Below are positions 26,371 to 36,071 of a stretch of 64,000 nt of DNA, one piece after another. Position 1 is the stretch's first letter; the number at the start of each line of letters is the position of its first letter. The DNA is from Pseudomonas sp. SJZ074 (lineage in GTDB: Bacteria; Pseudomonadota; Gammaproteobacteria; Pseudomonadales; Pseudomonadaceae). Under the pieces are notes generated by a model that was given only the letters and a program-made list of their open reading frames with translations, had not been told where the DNA came from and made no database searches. The stretch is from NCBI RefSeq assembly GCF_007828215.1, contig NZ_VIUE01000015.1:1-64000 (forward strand), written 5' to 3'. A program made the translations under genes and the position numbers.

Positions 26371-28689
26371 ATGTCGCGTCAATCACCACAATTACCGGTC
26401 CAATCGCCCCGTCTGCTGGCGTCCGCCATTGGCGTCGCGCTGAGTGCGACGTCCGCAGCCCAGTTGGCCCAGGCGGCGGAGAATACCGATGAGAAATCCC
26501 CGCGCGAGGCCATTGCCCTGGATGCCACCAGCATCACCGGCGAAGCCCAGGACGCGACCTCCTATCAAGTCGAAAAAGCCTCTTCCCCGAAATACACCGC
26601 ACCGCTGGTCGACACCCCGCGCTCGGTGACCGTCATCCCCCAGCAAGTGCTCAAGGACACCGGCGCGCTCAATATGCAGGATGCCCTGCGTACCGTGCCG
26701 GGCATTACTTTCGGCGCCGGTGAAGGCGGCAATCCCCAGGGTGACCGTCCATTCATCCGCGGTTTCGATGCTCAAGGCGACACCTACCTGGATGGCATGC
26801 GCGACACTGGCTCGCAAAGCCGCGAGATCTTCGCCATTGAATCCATTGAAGTCAGCAAAGGCCCGAACTCGGCCATCGGTGGTCGTGGCGCGGCAGGTGG
26901 CACCATCAACCTGGTGAGCAAGAAGGCCCACCTGGGCGACAGCTTCGATGGTGGCTTCACCTGGGGCTCGGACCAGACCCAGCGCTACACCCTGGATGGC
27001 AACTATCAGTTCAGCGACAGCGCCGCCGGCCGCCTCAACCTGATGAGCCACGAGAACAACGTCGCCGGCCGCGACAAGGTCAATAACGACCGCTGGGGCA
27101 TCGCCCCATCGCTGGCGTTCGGCCTCGGCACGGACACCCGGGTCAACCTCGACTACTACCATCTCGAAAGCAATGATCTGCCGGACGCGGGCATCCCTTA
27201 CAGCATGCCAGCTTCAGGAAGAACGGCCGACCGCACCAAGTCCAACCCGGACAAGCCCAACGACGGCGGCGACAGCAGCAACTTCTATGGCCTCACCGAC
27301 CGCGACTTCCGCAAGACCCGCGTCGACACGGCGACCTTCGCCATCGAACACGACCTGAGCGATGCACTGACGGTCAAGAACACCTTGCGCCATGGCTCCA
27401 GCATGCAGGACTACATCCTGACCCAACCCGACGACAGCAAAGGCAACGTCAATAACGGGACGGTCTGGCGTCGAGCCAACAGCCGGGTCAGCAACGTCGA
27501 CACCACCACCAACCAGACCGACCTGTTTGGTGACTTCTACGTCGCCGGGTTCAAGAACAGCTTCTCCACCGGCATCGAGCTGAGCCGCGAGAAAGGTGAA
27601 AAATCTTCCTACGCCGTCAACACCGACACCGTAGCGAGCACCGCCGCCGCGAACACCAACTGCACCCCGTCAATGATCGGTTCGTCGAGTGGCTTCAACT
27701 GCACCTCGTTGTCCAACCCGAACCCGGACGATCCGTGGAACGGCACCATCGCCCGCAACTATGCCGGCACCGACACCACCAGCGTCACCCGCGCGCTCTA
27801 TGCGTTCGACACTCTGGAGCTGACACCGCAATGGCTGGTGAACATGGGCCTGCGCTACGATCATTTCGACACAAAGTACAAGACCTACAACGCCGCCGGT
27901 ACCACCACGTCCAAGGGCGACGATGTCAGTGAATTCGTCACCGGCCAGTTGGGCCTGGTCTGGAAACCGGCCGACAACGGCAGCGTCTATGCGTCCTATG
28001 CCACTTCGGCCACACCGCCGGGCAACATGGTCGGCGAAGGCATCGAAGGCAATCCGCTGGGCGGTACGCCGGACCGCAACGGCAACCTGCTGGCAAGTGA
28101 CATGGAGCCGGAAACCACCAAGAACTACGAGATCGGCACCAAATGGGACCTGCTGGGCAGTCGCCTCTCGCTGACCGCCGCAGTCTTCCGCACCGAGAAA
28201 GAGAACGCCCGGGTCCAGGTCGATACCACGACTTATGAGAACGCCGGCAAGACCCGTGTCGACGGCCTCGAACTCTCGGCCAGCGGCAAGATCACCGACA
28301 AATGGCAAGTGTTCGCCGGCTACAGCTACTTGGACAGCGAACAGGTCGATGGCGGCCCGTTGAGCGTCACCAACGGCAACCAGTTGCCGAATACGCCGAA
28401 GAACAGCGCCAGTGTCTGGACCACCTACGCACTCACTTCGAAGCTGAGCATCGGCGGCGGCGCCTTCTACGTCGACGACGTGTTCGGCAACGTGGCGAAC
28501 ACCACGATGGTCGACTCCTACGTGCGCTATGACGCCATGGCCGCCTACAAGGTCAGCAAGCACCTGGACCTGCAACTCAACGTACAGAACCTGACCGACG
28601 AAACCTACTACGACAAGGCGCTCGGAAACCACTTTGCCAACCAGGCGGCGGGGCGAACGGCGTTGCTGAGCACCAATTTCCATTTCTGA
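26371..28689 (+). CDS. piuA: TonB-dependent siderophore receptor (PiuA/Fiu type)
   Basis: A 772-residue outer-membrane receptor for catecholate iron complexes. The start at Met-Ser-Arg-Gln has GAAGG 8 bases upstream; the frame further up is not coding. A long signal peptide is cleaved near Ala-Gln-Ala-Ala (about residue 37). The plug domain carries DTPRSVTVIPQQVLKDTGAL, RTVPGITFGAGEGGNPQGDR, FIRGF and IESIEVSKGPNSAIGGRGAAGGTINLV. The 22-strand barrel ends in Phe at the C-terminus (LLSTNFHF). Synteny with piuC and the downstream PepSY reductase supports the PiuA assignment. Confidence 0.95.
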   Translation: MSRQSPQLPVQSPRLLASAIGVALSATSAAQLAQAAENTDEKSPREAIALDATSITGEAQDATSYQVEKASSPKYTAPLVDTPRSVTVIPQQVLKDTGALNMQDALRTVPGITFGAGEGGNPQGDRPFIRGFDAQGDTYLDGMRDTGSQSREIFAIESIEVSKGPNSAIGGRGAAGGTINLVSKKAHLGDSFDGGFTWGSDQTQRYTLDGNYQFSDSAAGRLNLMSHENNVAGRDKVNNDRWGIAPSLAFGLGTDTRVNLDYYHLESNDLPDAGIPYSMPASGRTADRTKSNPDKPNDGGDSSNFYGLTDRDFRKTRVDTATFAIEHDLSDALTVKNTLRHGSSMQDYILTQPDDSKGNVNNGTVWRRANSRVSNVDTTTNQTDLFGDFYVAGFKNSFSTGIELSREKGEKSSYAVNTDTVASTAAANTNCTPSMIGSSSGFNCTSLSNPNPDDPWNGTIARNYAGTDTTSVTRALYAFDTLELTPQWLVNMGLRYDHFDTKYKTYNAAGTTTSKGDDVSEFVTGQLGLVWKPADNGSVYASYATSATPPGNMVGEGIEGNPLGGTPDRNGNLLASDMEPETTKNYEIGTKWDLLGSRLSLTAAVFRTEKENARVQVDTTTYENAGKTRVDGLELSASGKITDKWQVFAGYSYLDSEQVDGGPLSVTNGNQLPNTPKNSASVWTTYALTSKLSIGGGAFYVDDVFGNVANTTMVDSYVRYDAMAAYKVSKHLDLQLNVQNLTDETYYDKALGNHFANQAAGRTALLSTNFHF

Positions 28690-28720
28690 TCGCAAATGGC
28701 TGGGGCCGTGATGCGGTCAC

Positions 28721-28814
28721 CTGTGGGAGCGAGCCTGCTCGCGATAGCGGTGGATCAGTCGACCACACTATCGTCTGACATGCCGCCATCGCGAGCAGGC
28801 TCGCTCCCACAGGG
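28721..28814. repeat. REP doublet (inverted pair)
   Basis: CTGTGGGAGCGAGCCTGC and its inverse GCAGGCTCGCTCCCACAG are about 55 bases apart, downstream of piuA. Confidence 0.9.
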
Positions 28815-28843
28815 TTTGACTCGCCATCGCTGACCACCCATAG

Positions 28844-28877
28844 AAGCCCCGCCCATCTTCATGAGCGGGGCTTTTAT
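28844..28877 (+). terminator. Rho-independent terminator of piuA
   Basis: AAGCCCCGC, a 12-base loop, then GCGGGGCTTTTATG, after the REP doublet. Confidence 0.8.
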
Positions 28878-28956
28878 GTGTGTTTATGAATGCTTCTCGA
28901 TAACACACGGCATAATGCACGCCGTGATGAACAGTACTGAATGAAAGGCGGGCGAC

Positions 28957-31482
28957 GTGTTGAAGAAAACCCTGTTCCAGTTGCACTGGTTTTTCGGCAT
29001 CAGTGCCGGGCTGGTCCTGGCGTTTATGGGCATTACCGGTGCGGCGGTGTCGTTCCAGGACGAGATCCTGCGGGCGCTGAACCCGCAGGTGCTGACGGTG
29101 GAGAAACAACCGGCCGGTGTCCTGCCGCCCGCCGAATTGGTGGAACAGATCGAAGCCGCCGCCGGTAAATCCGTGGCCATGCTCTGGGTCGAGACCGACA
29201 GCGGCAATGCCGCACGGGCGATCTTCGCCGCGCCGCCGGGGGAAAAGCGCGGGCCCATGCGCTACTTCAACCCGTACAACGCTCAATTCATGGGCGATGT
29301 GGCGGGCCAGGACTTTTTCGGCCTGCTGCTCAAGCTGCATCGCATCCTGGCCCTGGACGACGTAGGCCGGCAGATCACTGGAGCCTGCACGTTGATCCTG
29401 GTGTTTTTCTGCCTGTCCGGACTGTACCTGCGTTGGCCGCGCCAGTGGCGAAGCTGGCGTGCCTGGCTGACCCTCGACTGGAAGAAGAAAGGCCGCAGTT
29501 TCAACTGGGACTTGCATTCGGTAGCCGGTACCTGGTGCCTGGTGTTCTACCTGTTGGCGGCCCTGACCGGGCTGACCTGGTCCTACGACTGGTATAACAA
29601 AGGCGTGACCCGCCTGCTCTCCGACTCGCCGAAGGAAGAACGAGTGCGCAACCGCGGCCCCGCGCCTGAAGGCCCGCCGCCGGTGGCCGATTACCGGGCC
29701 ATGTGGAGCAGCATCTACAGCGCCGCCGGCCCGGACCTGGCGTCCTACAATGTGCGCCTGCCGCCGGTGGCCGGGCAGCCGGCGACGGTGTTCTACCTGT
29801 TGAAGAATTCGCCCCATGATCGGGCACTGAACCAGATCATCCTCGACCCGGCCACCGGCGTCGTCAGCCGCCACAGCCGCTACAGCGACAAGAGCCTCAA
29901 GGCGCAACTGTTGACCAGCGTCTATGCCCTGCATGTCGGCAGTTATTTCGGCCTGATCGGGCGGATCCTGGTGACGGTGGCGGCGCTGACCATGCCGCTG
30001 TTCTTCATCACCGGTTGGTTACTGTACCTGGACCGCCGCCGCAGGAAACGTCAAGCCCGCCAGGCGCGCCAAGGGCTGGCGGCCAGCCACGGCGACGCGC
30101 CCGCGTGGCTGATCGGCTTTGCCAGCCAGAGCGGCTTTGCCGAACAGTTGGCGTGGCAGACCGCCGGCCAGCTCCAGGCCGCCGGGCTGCCGGTGAACGT
30201 CCAGCCACTGGCCGGCGTCAGCGAGCAGGACTTGAGCAATTCCACCCACGCCTTGTTTGTGGTCAGTACCTTTGGCGACGGCGAAGGACCGGACAGCGCC
30301 CGGGGTTTCGAGCGCAAAGTGCTGGGCCGCCCCCTGGGCCTGGAACGCCTGCAGTATGCAGTGCTGGGCCTGGGTGACCGGCAGTACGACAACTTCTGCG
30401 GTTTCGCTCGACGCCTGCACACCTGGCTGGCGGAGCACGGCGGCAAGACTCTGTTCGCCCCGGTGGAAGTCGACAGCGGCGACCCTTATGCTTTGCGTCA
30501 TTGGCAACAGCAACTGGCCGAACTGACCGGACAGGCGCCGGCGGACACCTGGAAAGCCCCCGATTTCGAGCATTGGACGCTCAGCCAGCGCACCTTGCTC
30601 AACCCCGACAGCAGTGGCTCGGGCGTGTATCTGCTGGGCCTCAGCGCCCCTGGGCCAAGCAGCTGGCTGGCCGGTGACCTGGTGGAGATACTGCCGCGCA
30701 ACGACCTGCTGGCCATCGAGCATTTCCTCGAGGGCCTGGGTATCGCCGGCAATGCGCGCGTCCAGGTCGACGGCTTGTCGCAACACCTGGAGCAGGCCCT
30801 GGCGACCCGTCAGTTGCCGGAAAACCGCGCCCATCTGGTGGGCCTGCACGCCCAGGCACTGCTGGACGCGCTGGCCCCGCTGGCGCTGCGTGAATATTCC
30901 ATCGCCTCGATCCCGGCCGATGGCGTGCTGGAACTGATCGTGCGTCAGGAACGCCATGCCGACGGCAGCCTGGGCATCGGCTCCGGCTGGCTCACCGAAT
31001 ATGCCCCGCTGGGCAGCGCCATCAGCCTGCGGGTTCGACGCAACAGCGGCTTCCACCTGCCGCCCCAGGGCGTGCCGATGATCCTGCTGGGCAACGGCAC
31101 CGGGCTGGCTGGCCTGCGCAGCCTGCTCAAGGCCCGCGTCGCCGAAGGCCCGCAACGCAACTGGCTGCTGTTTGGCGAGCGCCAGCGCGAGCATGATTTC
31201 CATTGCCGCGATGAGCTTCAGGAGTGGGTGACCTGCGGCGACCTGGAACGCCTGGACCTGGCGTTCTCCCGGGATCAGCAACAGAAAATCTACGTCCAGG
31301 ACCGCCTGCGCGAGTCCGCTGCGCTGCTCAAGCAATGGCTGGCCGATGGGGCGGTGATCTATGTCTGCGGCAGCTTGCAGGGCATGGCGTCAGGGGTGGA
31401 TCAGGTGCTCAACGATGTGCTGGGGGCTGAGGAAGTGGAGCGGCTGATCGAGCAGGGGCGGTATCGGCGGGATGTTTACTGA
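28957..31482 (+). CDS. piuB: PepSY-TM / sulfite-reductase-type flavoprotein, iron-linked reductase
   Basis: An 841-residue inner-membrane protein. Residues 1-375 form a PepSY-associated membrane region with four or more helices (HWFFGISAGLVLAFMGITGA; GACTLILVFFCLSGLYLRWP; WCLVFYLLAALTGLTWSYDW; ILVTVAALTMPLFFITGWLL). Residues about 390-525 are a flavodoxin-like FMN domain (GFASQSGFAE, STFGDGEGPD, LGLGDRQYDNFCG). The rest is an FAD/NADPH reductase module (REYSIASIP, MILLGNGTGLAGLRSLL, YVCGSLQGMASGV). The start is GTG with AAAGG upstream. The context suggests electron delivery to ferric-siderophore imported by PiuA; that role is inferred. Confidence 0.88.
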   Translation: MLKKTLFQLHWFFGISAGLVLAFMGITGAAVSFQDEILRALNPQVLTVEKQPAGVLPPAELVEQIEAAAGKSVAMLWVETDSGNAARAIFAAPPGEKRGPMRYFNPYNAQFMGDVAGQDFFGLLLKLHRILALDDVGRQITGACTLILVFFCLSGLYLRWPRQWRSWRAWLTLDWKKKGRSFNWDLHSVAGTWCLVFYLLAALTGLTWSYDWYNKGVTRLLSDSPKEERVRNRGPAPEGPPPVADYRAMWSSIYSAAGPDLASYNVRLPPVAGQPATVFYLLKNSPHDRALNQIILDPATGVVSRHSRYSDKSLKAQLLTSVYALHVGSYFGLIGRILVTVAALTMPLFFITGWLLYLDRRRRKRQARQARQGLAASHGDAPAWLIGFASQSGFAEQLAWQTAGQLQAAGLPVNVQPLAGVSEQDLSNSTHALFVVSTFGDGEGPDSARGFERKVLGRPLGLERLQYAVLGLGDRQYDNFCGFARRLHTWLAEHGGKTLFAPVEVDSGDPYALRHWQQQLAELTGQAPADTWKAPDFEHWTLSQRTLLNPDSSGSGVYLLGLSAPGPSSWLAGDLVEILPRNDLLAIEHFLEGLGIAGNARVQVDGLSQHLEQALATRQLPENRAHLVGLHAQALLDALAPLALREYSIASIPADGVLELIVRQERHADGSLGIGSGWLTEYAPLGSAISLRVRRNSGFHLPPQGVPMILLGNGTGLAGLRSLLKARVAEGPQRNWLLFGERQREHDFHCRDELQEWVTCGDLERLDLAFSRDQQQKIYVQDRLRESAALLKQWLADGAVIYVCGSLQGMASGVDQVLNDVLGAEEVERLIEQGRYRRDVY

Positions 31483-31502
31483 CCAACAACCCTGTTTCCC
31501 TT

Positions 31503-31593
31503 TGTGGGAGCGGGCTTGCTCGCGAAAGCGGTGTATCAGTTGATAGATGCATGACTGACACGACGCCTTCGCGAGCAAGCCCGCTCCCACAAG
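31503..31593. repeat. REP doublet (inverted pair)
   Basis: GTGGGAGCGGGCTTGCTCGC and its inverse lie about 45 bases apart, between the convergent flavoprotein and phoD genes. Confidence 0.9.
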
Positions 31594-31613
31594 GTCCCCC
31601 TGTGATCTGCAGA

Positions 31614-33155
31614 TCACACCGGCTGCAGTTTTTTCTCGAACACCGCCACCCCTTCCAGATCTCGCAATACCACGCTCATCTCCCCGCTCTGCCCGTCGAT
31701 GTTCACCTCGCCAAAGAACTGATAACCGGCAAACGGCGAGGTGTTCTGGGCCGGGGGTGCTTTCTGGAACACCACTTCGGGACCGAAGGTCTTGTCCAGG
31801 ACGTTGGGTCCGAAGCTGCCGGCGTTCAGCGGCCCGGCGACAAACTCCCAGAACGGTTCGAAATCCTGGAACGCGGCCTGTTCCGGGTGATAGTGGTGGG
31901 CGGCGCAATAATGGACATCGGCGGTGAGCCAGACGTAGTTGCGCACCTGCTGCTTGCGCAGGTAGCCAAGCAATTCGGCAATTTCCACTTCGCGGCCCTG
32001 GGCCTGGCCCGGGTCACCATTGGCGACGGCTTCCCAGCGTGGCACACCGGGGCTGACTTCGCCGTCGGGCACACCCAGGCCGATGGGCATGTCGGCGGCA
32101 ATGACTTTCCATTGAGCGCGGGATTGCTTCAACTCGCGCTTGAGCCAATCCAACTGCTCGCGACCGAGGAACGGTTTGGCCGCGCCGAGGTTGGCATCAT
32201 TGGCTTCGCGGTAGCTGCGCATGTCGAGCACGAACACATCCAGCATCGGTCCGTAGGCGAGCTTGCGATAGATCCGCCCACCGCCATCGGCCTTCTGCAA
32301 GCGCATCGGCGCGTATTCCAGCCAGGCCTGGCGTGCGCGGCCCACCAGGATGCCGATCTCCCGGGTCTGGTAGCGCTCGTCCAGCTGCTTGCCCGGCGAC
32401 CAGTTGTTGACCACTTCATGGTCGTCCCACTGCCAGATCTGCGGCACCTCGGCGTTGAAACGCCGCACGTTTTCGTCCATCAGGTTGTAGCGGTAGTTGC
32501 CGCGATACTCGTCCAGCGTCTCGGCCACCTTGCTCTTGGCTTCGGTGGTGAGGTTGCGCCAGATGCGCCCGCCTTCCGTGGTGATCTGCGCCGGCACCGG
32601 ACCGTCAGCGTAAATCGTGTCGCCGCTGTGGATGAAGAAGTCCGGCAGGCGCAGGCGCATGGCTTCGTAGATGCGCATGCCGCCGAGGTCCGGGTTGATC
32701 CCGAAGCCCTGGCCGACGGTGTCGCCGCTCCAGACAAAACGGATATCGCGCTTGAACTGCGGCGCGCTGCGCAGATGACCCAACCAAGGCTCGCTGGCGA
32801 CGCCGCTCTGGGCGTCTTCGAAATGGACGCGGTAGAAAATCGCCTGGTCGGGCGGCAGGCCGGTGAGTTCGACCCGGGCGGTGAAGTCGCTGCGGCTGTC
32901 GGCCAGTGGCGAGACAACGCGCCGGGGGTTGAGGAAACCGCTACGGGTGTCCCAGTCCACCACCATGCGCGCCGGACGGTCGCTGCGACTCCAGATCATC
33001 ACCCGGTCACCCTGCAAGTCACCGGACTGTACGCCATCAGTCAGTACCGGCCGGTCCTTGACCGAGGCAATCACCGTCGGCGCCAATCCCGGCAACAACA
33101 ACCCCGCCCCCACGGCCTGCATCACACGGCGACGGCCCAGGTCGAACTCACTCAT
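31614..33155 (-). CDS. phoD: PhoD-type alkaline phosphatase / phosphodiesterase
   Basis: A 513-residue exported metallophosphatase. A twin-arginine signal (GRRRVMQAVGAGLLLPGLA, Arg at 8-10) implies folded export by Tat. An N-terminal Ig-like PhoD domain (GVQSGDLQGDRVMIWSRSD) precedes the metal-binding catalytic domain with VWSGDT, HSGDTIYADGP, WDDHEVVNNW and WLTADVHY, the last typical of the Ca/Fe-dependent PhoD group. It stands alone between two REP doublets. No phosphate-responsive box was convincingly identified. Confidence 0.93.
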   Translation of the reverse strand: MSEFDLGRRRVMQAVGAGLLLPGLAPTVIASVKDRPVLTDGVQSGDLQGDRVMIWSRSDRPARMVVDWDTRSGFLNPRRVVSPLADSRSDFTARVELTGLPPDQAIFYRVHFEDAQSGVASEPWLGHLRSAPQFKRDIRFVWSGDTVGQGFGINPDLGGMRIYEAMRLRLPDFFIHSGDTIYADGPVPAQITTEGGRIWRNLTTEAKSKVAETLDEYRGNYRYNLMDENVRRFNAEVPQIWQWDDHEVVNNWSPGKQLDERYQTREIGILVGRARQAWLEYAPMRLQKADGGGRIYRKLAYGPMLDVFVLDMRSYREANDANLGAAKPFLGREQLDWLKRELKQSRAQWKVIAADMPIGLGVPDGEVSPGVPRWEAVANGDPGQAQGREVEIAELLGYLRKQQVRNYVWLTADVHYCAAHHYHPEQAAFQDFEPFWEFVAGPLNAGSFGPNVLDKTFGPEVVFQKAPPAQNTSPFAGYQFFGEVNIDGQSGEMSVVLRDLEGVAVFEKKLQPV

Positions 33156-33238
33156 AGTGTTCCTCCCAAATGGGGAAACTAGAGCATGCTCGTGTTAATC
33201 GGGTGTGACAGAAGCTTTATGAACAGCGCAAAACGAAA

Positions 33239-33331
33239 TGTGGGAGCGGGCTTGCTCGCGAAGGCGGAATGTCAGGCAACCTTTTCGTCGACTGGCCCAG
33301 CGCATTCGCGAGCAAGCCCGCTCCCACAGGG
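33239..33331. repeat. REP doublet (inverted pair)
   Basis: GTGGGAGCGGGCTTGCTCGC and its inverse are about 50 bases apart, just beyond the 3' end of fruA. Confidence 0.9.
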
Positions 33332-33354
33332 TCTATCATGGCCCCAGAAAGTAA

Positions 33355-35115
33355 TCAGGCCTTGGCAGGCTCCAGCGCCATCTCGACTTCCTCCGGCCGC
33401 TTGAGCAGCGCATACGCCACCGCCGTCAGCAGGCTGCCTGCCACAATCGCCAGCAAGTACAGCAACGCATGGTTGATAGCGTTGGGGATCAGCATCACGA
33501 ACAGCCCGCCATGGGGGGCCATGAGCTTGCAGCCAAAGTACATCGACAGCGCACCGGTCAGCGCACCACCGGCGATGCTGGCCGGGATCACCCGCAACGG
33601 ATCCTTCGCCGCGAACGGAATCGCGCCTTCGGAAATGAAGCACAGCCCCAGCACCAACGCCGCCTTACCGGCCTCGCGCTCGGTCTGGGCAAACTTGCGC
33701 CGGGCAATGAAGGTGGCGATGCCCAGGCCGATCGGCGGCACCATGCCGGCGGCCATGGTCGCGGCCATCGGCGCATAACTCTGCGACGCCAGCAGCCCCA
33801 CCGAAAACGCGTAGGCAGCCTTGTTGATGGGGCCACCGAGGTCGACGCACATCATCGCTCCCAGCAGCACGCCCAACAGAATCGCATTGGTGGTGCCCAT
33901 GCTGTCGAGGAAATGGGTCAGGCCTTCGAGCATGCCCGCCACCGGCTTGCCCACCACGTAGATCATCACCAGCCCGGTAAACAGGCTCGCCAGCAGCGGG
34001 ATGATCAGGATCGGCTTGAGTGCTTCCAGGCTTTGGGGCAGACGTGCGTAACGGTTGATCGCCTTGGCCGCGTAACCGGCCAGGAAGCCGGCGATGATCC
34101 CGCCGATGAACCCGGCGCCCAGGGTACTCGCCAGCATCCCGCCGATCATCCCCGGCGCGAGGCCCGGACGGTCGGCGATGGAATAGGCGATGTAACCAGC
34201 CAGCAACGGCACCATCAATTTGAACGCGCTGTCGCCGCCGATCTGCATCAGCGCGGCCGCCAGCGTGCCCGGCTCCTTGAACGCGGTGATGCCGAACACG
34301 AACGACAACGCGATCAGCAACCCACCGGCCACCACCATCGGCAGCATGAACGACACACCGGTCAGCAGATGCTTATAGACCCCGGTCTTCTCCGCCTTGG
34401 CCGGCCCGGCACTGCTGCTGGACGCCGTTTCCTGCTGCCCTTCGGCCAAGGCTTTTTTCAGCGTCGCCTCCGCTTGCTTCAAGGCGATGCCCGTGCCGCA
34501 GCGGTAGATCTTCTTGCCGGCAAAACGCTCGGTGGCGACTTCGATGTCGGTCGCCAGCAGCACCACGTCCGCATCGGCGATGGCCTGGGGGCTCAACGGA
34601 TTTCGCGCGCCCACCGAGCCCTGGGTTTCGATCTGCAGGTCGTAGCCCAATCGCGTCGCGGCTTGTTGCAATGCCTCGGCGGCCATGAAGGTATGGGCCA
34701 CGCCCGTCGGGCACGCGGTGATGGCAACCAGGCGCGGTGCACGTTCACTCTCAGCCGCGGACGATTGCACAGCAACGGCGGCTTCCTGCCGGACATCCGA
34801 CTCGAGCAGCACCGCCGCCTCTTCGGCACCACGGCGCAGCACCGAGTCGACATCCTGCAGGGCCAGGGCCGGTGTGCTGCGGAATACCCGCTTACCCACG
34901 AACCGCGACAGGTCCACCGGGCCGCTGGCGACCAGCAACACCCACTCGGCGGCTTCAAGGGTAGCCGCCGACAACTGGCGCTCCGGATGGGCCGCGTCAT
35001 GGACTTCGACGCTGGTGCTCCATCCCTGGCGCTGGGCCGCCGCGTCCAGCAGGCGGGCGCACAACACACTGGTGACCATGCCGTTCGGGCAGGCCGTCAC
35101 AATGGCTAATTTCAT
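33355..35115 (-). CDS. fruA: PTS fructose transporter subunit IIBC
   Basis: A 586-residue inner-membrane protein that imports fructose and phosphorylates it to fructose-1-phosphate. Residues 1-100 are a degenerate IIB' domain (VTACPNG, Cys9). Residues about 128-225 are the functional IIB domain with the phospho-Cys in ITACPTGVAHTF (Cys135). From about 240 on comes the IIC membrane domain (HLLTGVSFMLPMVVAGGLLI; GPINKAAYAFSVGLLA). Last gene of fruBKA, 14 bp after fruK. Confidence 0.97.
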   Translation of the reverse strand: MKLAIVTACPNGMVTSVLCARLLDAAAQRQGWSTSVEVHDAAHPERQLSAATLEAAEWVLLVASGPVDLSRFVGKRVFRSTPALALQDVDSVLRRGAEEAAVLLESDVRQEAAVAVQSSAAESERAPRLVAITACPTGVAHTFMAAEALQQAATRLGYDLQIETQGSVGARNPLSPQAIADADVVLLATDIEVATERFAGKKIYRCGTGIALKQAEATLKKALAEGQQETASSSSAGPAKAEKTGVYKHLLTGVSFMLPMVVAGGLLIALSFVFGITAFKEPGTLAAALMQIGGDSAFKLMVPLLAGYIAYSIADRPGLAPGMIGGMLASTLGAGFIGGIIAGFLAGYAAKAINRYARLPQSLEALKPILIIPLLASLFTGLVMIYVVGKPVAGMLEGLTHFLDSMGTTNAILLGVLLGAMMCVDLGGPINKAAYAFSVGLLASQSYAPMAATMAAGMVPPIGLGIATFIARRKFAQTEREAGKAALVLGLCFISEGAIPFAAKDPLRVIPASIAGGALTGALSMYFGCKLMAPHGGLFVMLIPNAINHALLYLLAIVAGSLLTAVAYALLKRPEEVEMALEPAKA

Positions 35116-35129
35116 TCTCGCGAACCCTC

Positions 35130-36071
35130 TTATTGTTCTGTCAGGGGGCGCACGCGCACGCCCTGTTCAAGCGACGCCAGCAGCGCGGTGTCATGGATGC
35201 CGAAACCGATCTGGGTGACCGCCATTGCGGCGATGGCCGTGGCGGTGCGCAGGGTCTGTTCCGGGGCGTGCGCACCGAGCAGGCCGTGCAGCATGCCCGC
35301 CAGCAGCGAATCCCCGGCGCCCACGGTACTGGCGACCGTGACCTTGGGGGGCGAAGCGTGCAGCGCCGAACCGACACTGAACCAATTCACACCGTCGGCG
35401 CCGTGGGATATCACCACATGCTCGACACCCTGGGCGTGCAGGCGTTGCGCCGCTTGGGCCTGGGCCTGTTCGGCCACCACATCGCAACCCAATGCATCGG
35501 CCAGTTCCTCGGTGTTCGGCTTGATCAGCCACGGCCCGGCCGCCAGCGCGACGCGCAAGGCTTCGCCGCTGGTGTCGAGGGCCACTTTCAGACCGAGGGT
35601 TTTCAGACGCGTGATCAATGCCTGCAACCATTGCGGGTTGACACCCCGGGGCAAGCTGCCCGCCACCACCACGGCATCGTGCTCGGGAGCGATCTGCTCC
35701 AGACGCGCCAGCAACGCCTGCTGCGCCGCGTCATCGACCCTCGGCCCGGGTCCGTTGAGGTCGGTGATGCGTCCATCCTGCTCGGCCAGCTTGATGTTGC
35801 TGCGGGTTTCCCCGGGCACACGGATAAAGGCGTCGACAAACCCGCGCTGAGCGAACAACGTCTCGAACGCCTGGGCGTTGTCTTCACCCAGAAAGCCGCT
35901 GACAGTCAGCGTATGTCCCAGGTCGGCCAGCACCTGCGCCACGTTCACACCTTTGCCTGCGGCGTGGCTGTGCATGGCATCGCTGCGGTTGACCTGGCCC
36001 GGTTCCAGGCGCGCCAGTTCCACCGTGAGGTCGAGCGCCGGGTTGAGGGTCAGGGTAAGAATCTTCGCCAT
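35130..36071 (-). CDS. fruK: 1-phosphofructokinase
   Basis: A 313-residue PfkB/ribokinase-family kinase converting fructose-1-phosphate to fructose-1,6-bisphosphate. It starts MAKILTLTLNPALDLTVEL, has the family signature AAGKGVNVAQVLADLG, and the C-terminal anion hole/catalytic motif STVGAGDSLLAGML whose Asp is the base. Its ATG directly follows the fruB stop codon, so translation is probably coupled. Confidence 0.97.
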   Translation of the reverse strand: MAKILTLTLNPALDLTVELARLEPGQVNRSDAMHSHAAGKGVNVAQVLADLGHTLTVSGFLGEDNAQAFETLFAQRGFVDAFIRVPGETRSNIKLAEQDGRITDLNGPGPRVDDAAQQALLARLEQIAPEHDAVVVAGSLPRGVNPQWLQALITRLKTLGLKVALDTSGEALRVALAAGPWLIKPNTEELADALGCDVVAEQAQAQAAQRLHAQGVEHVVISHGADGVNWFSVGSALHASPPKVTVASTVGAGDSLLAGMLHGLLGAHAPEQTLRTATAIAAMAVTQIGFGIHDTALLASLEQGVRVRPLTEQ

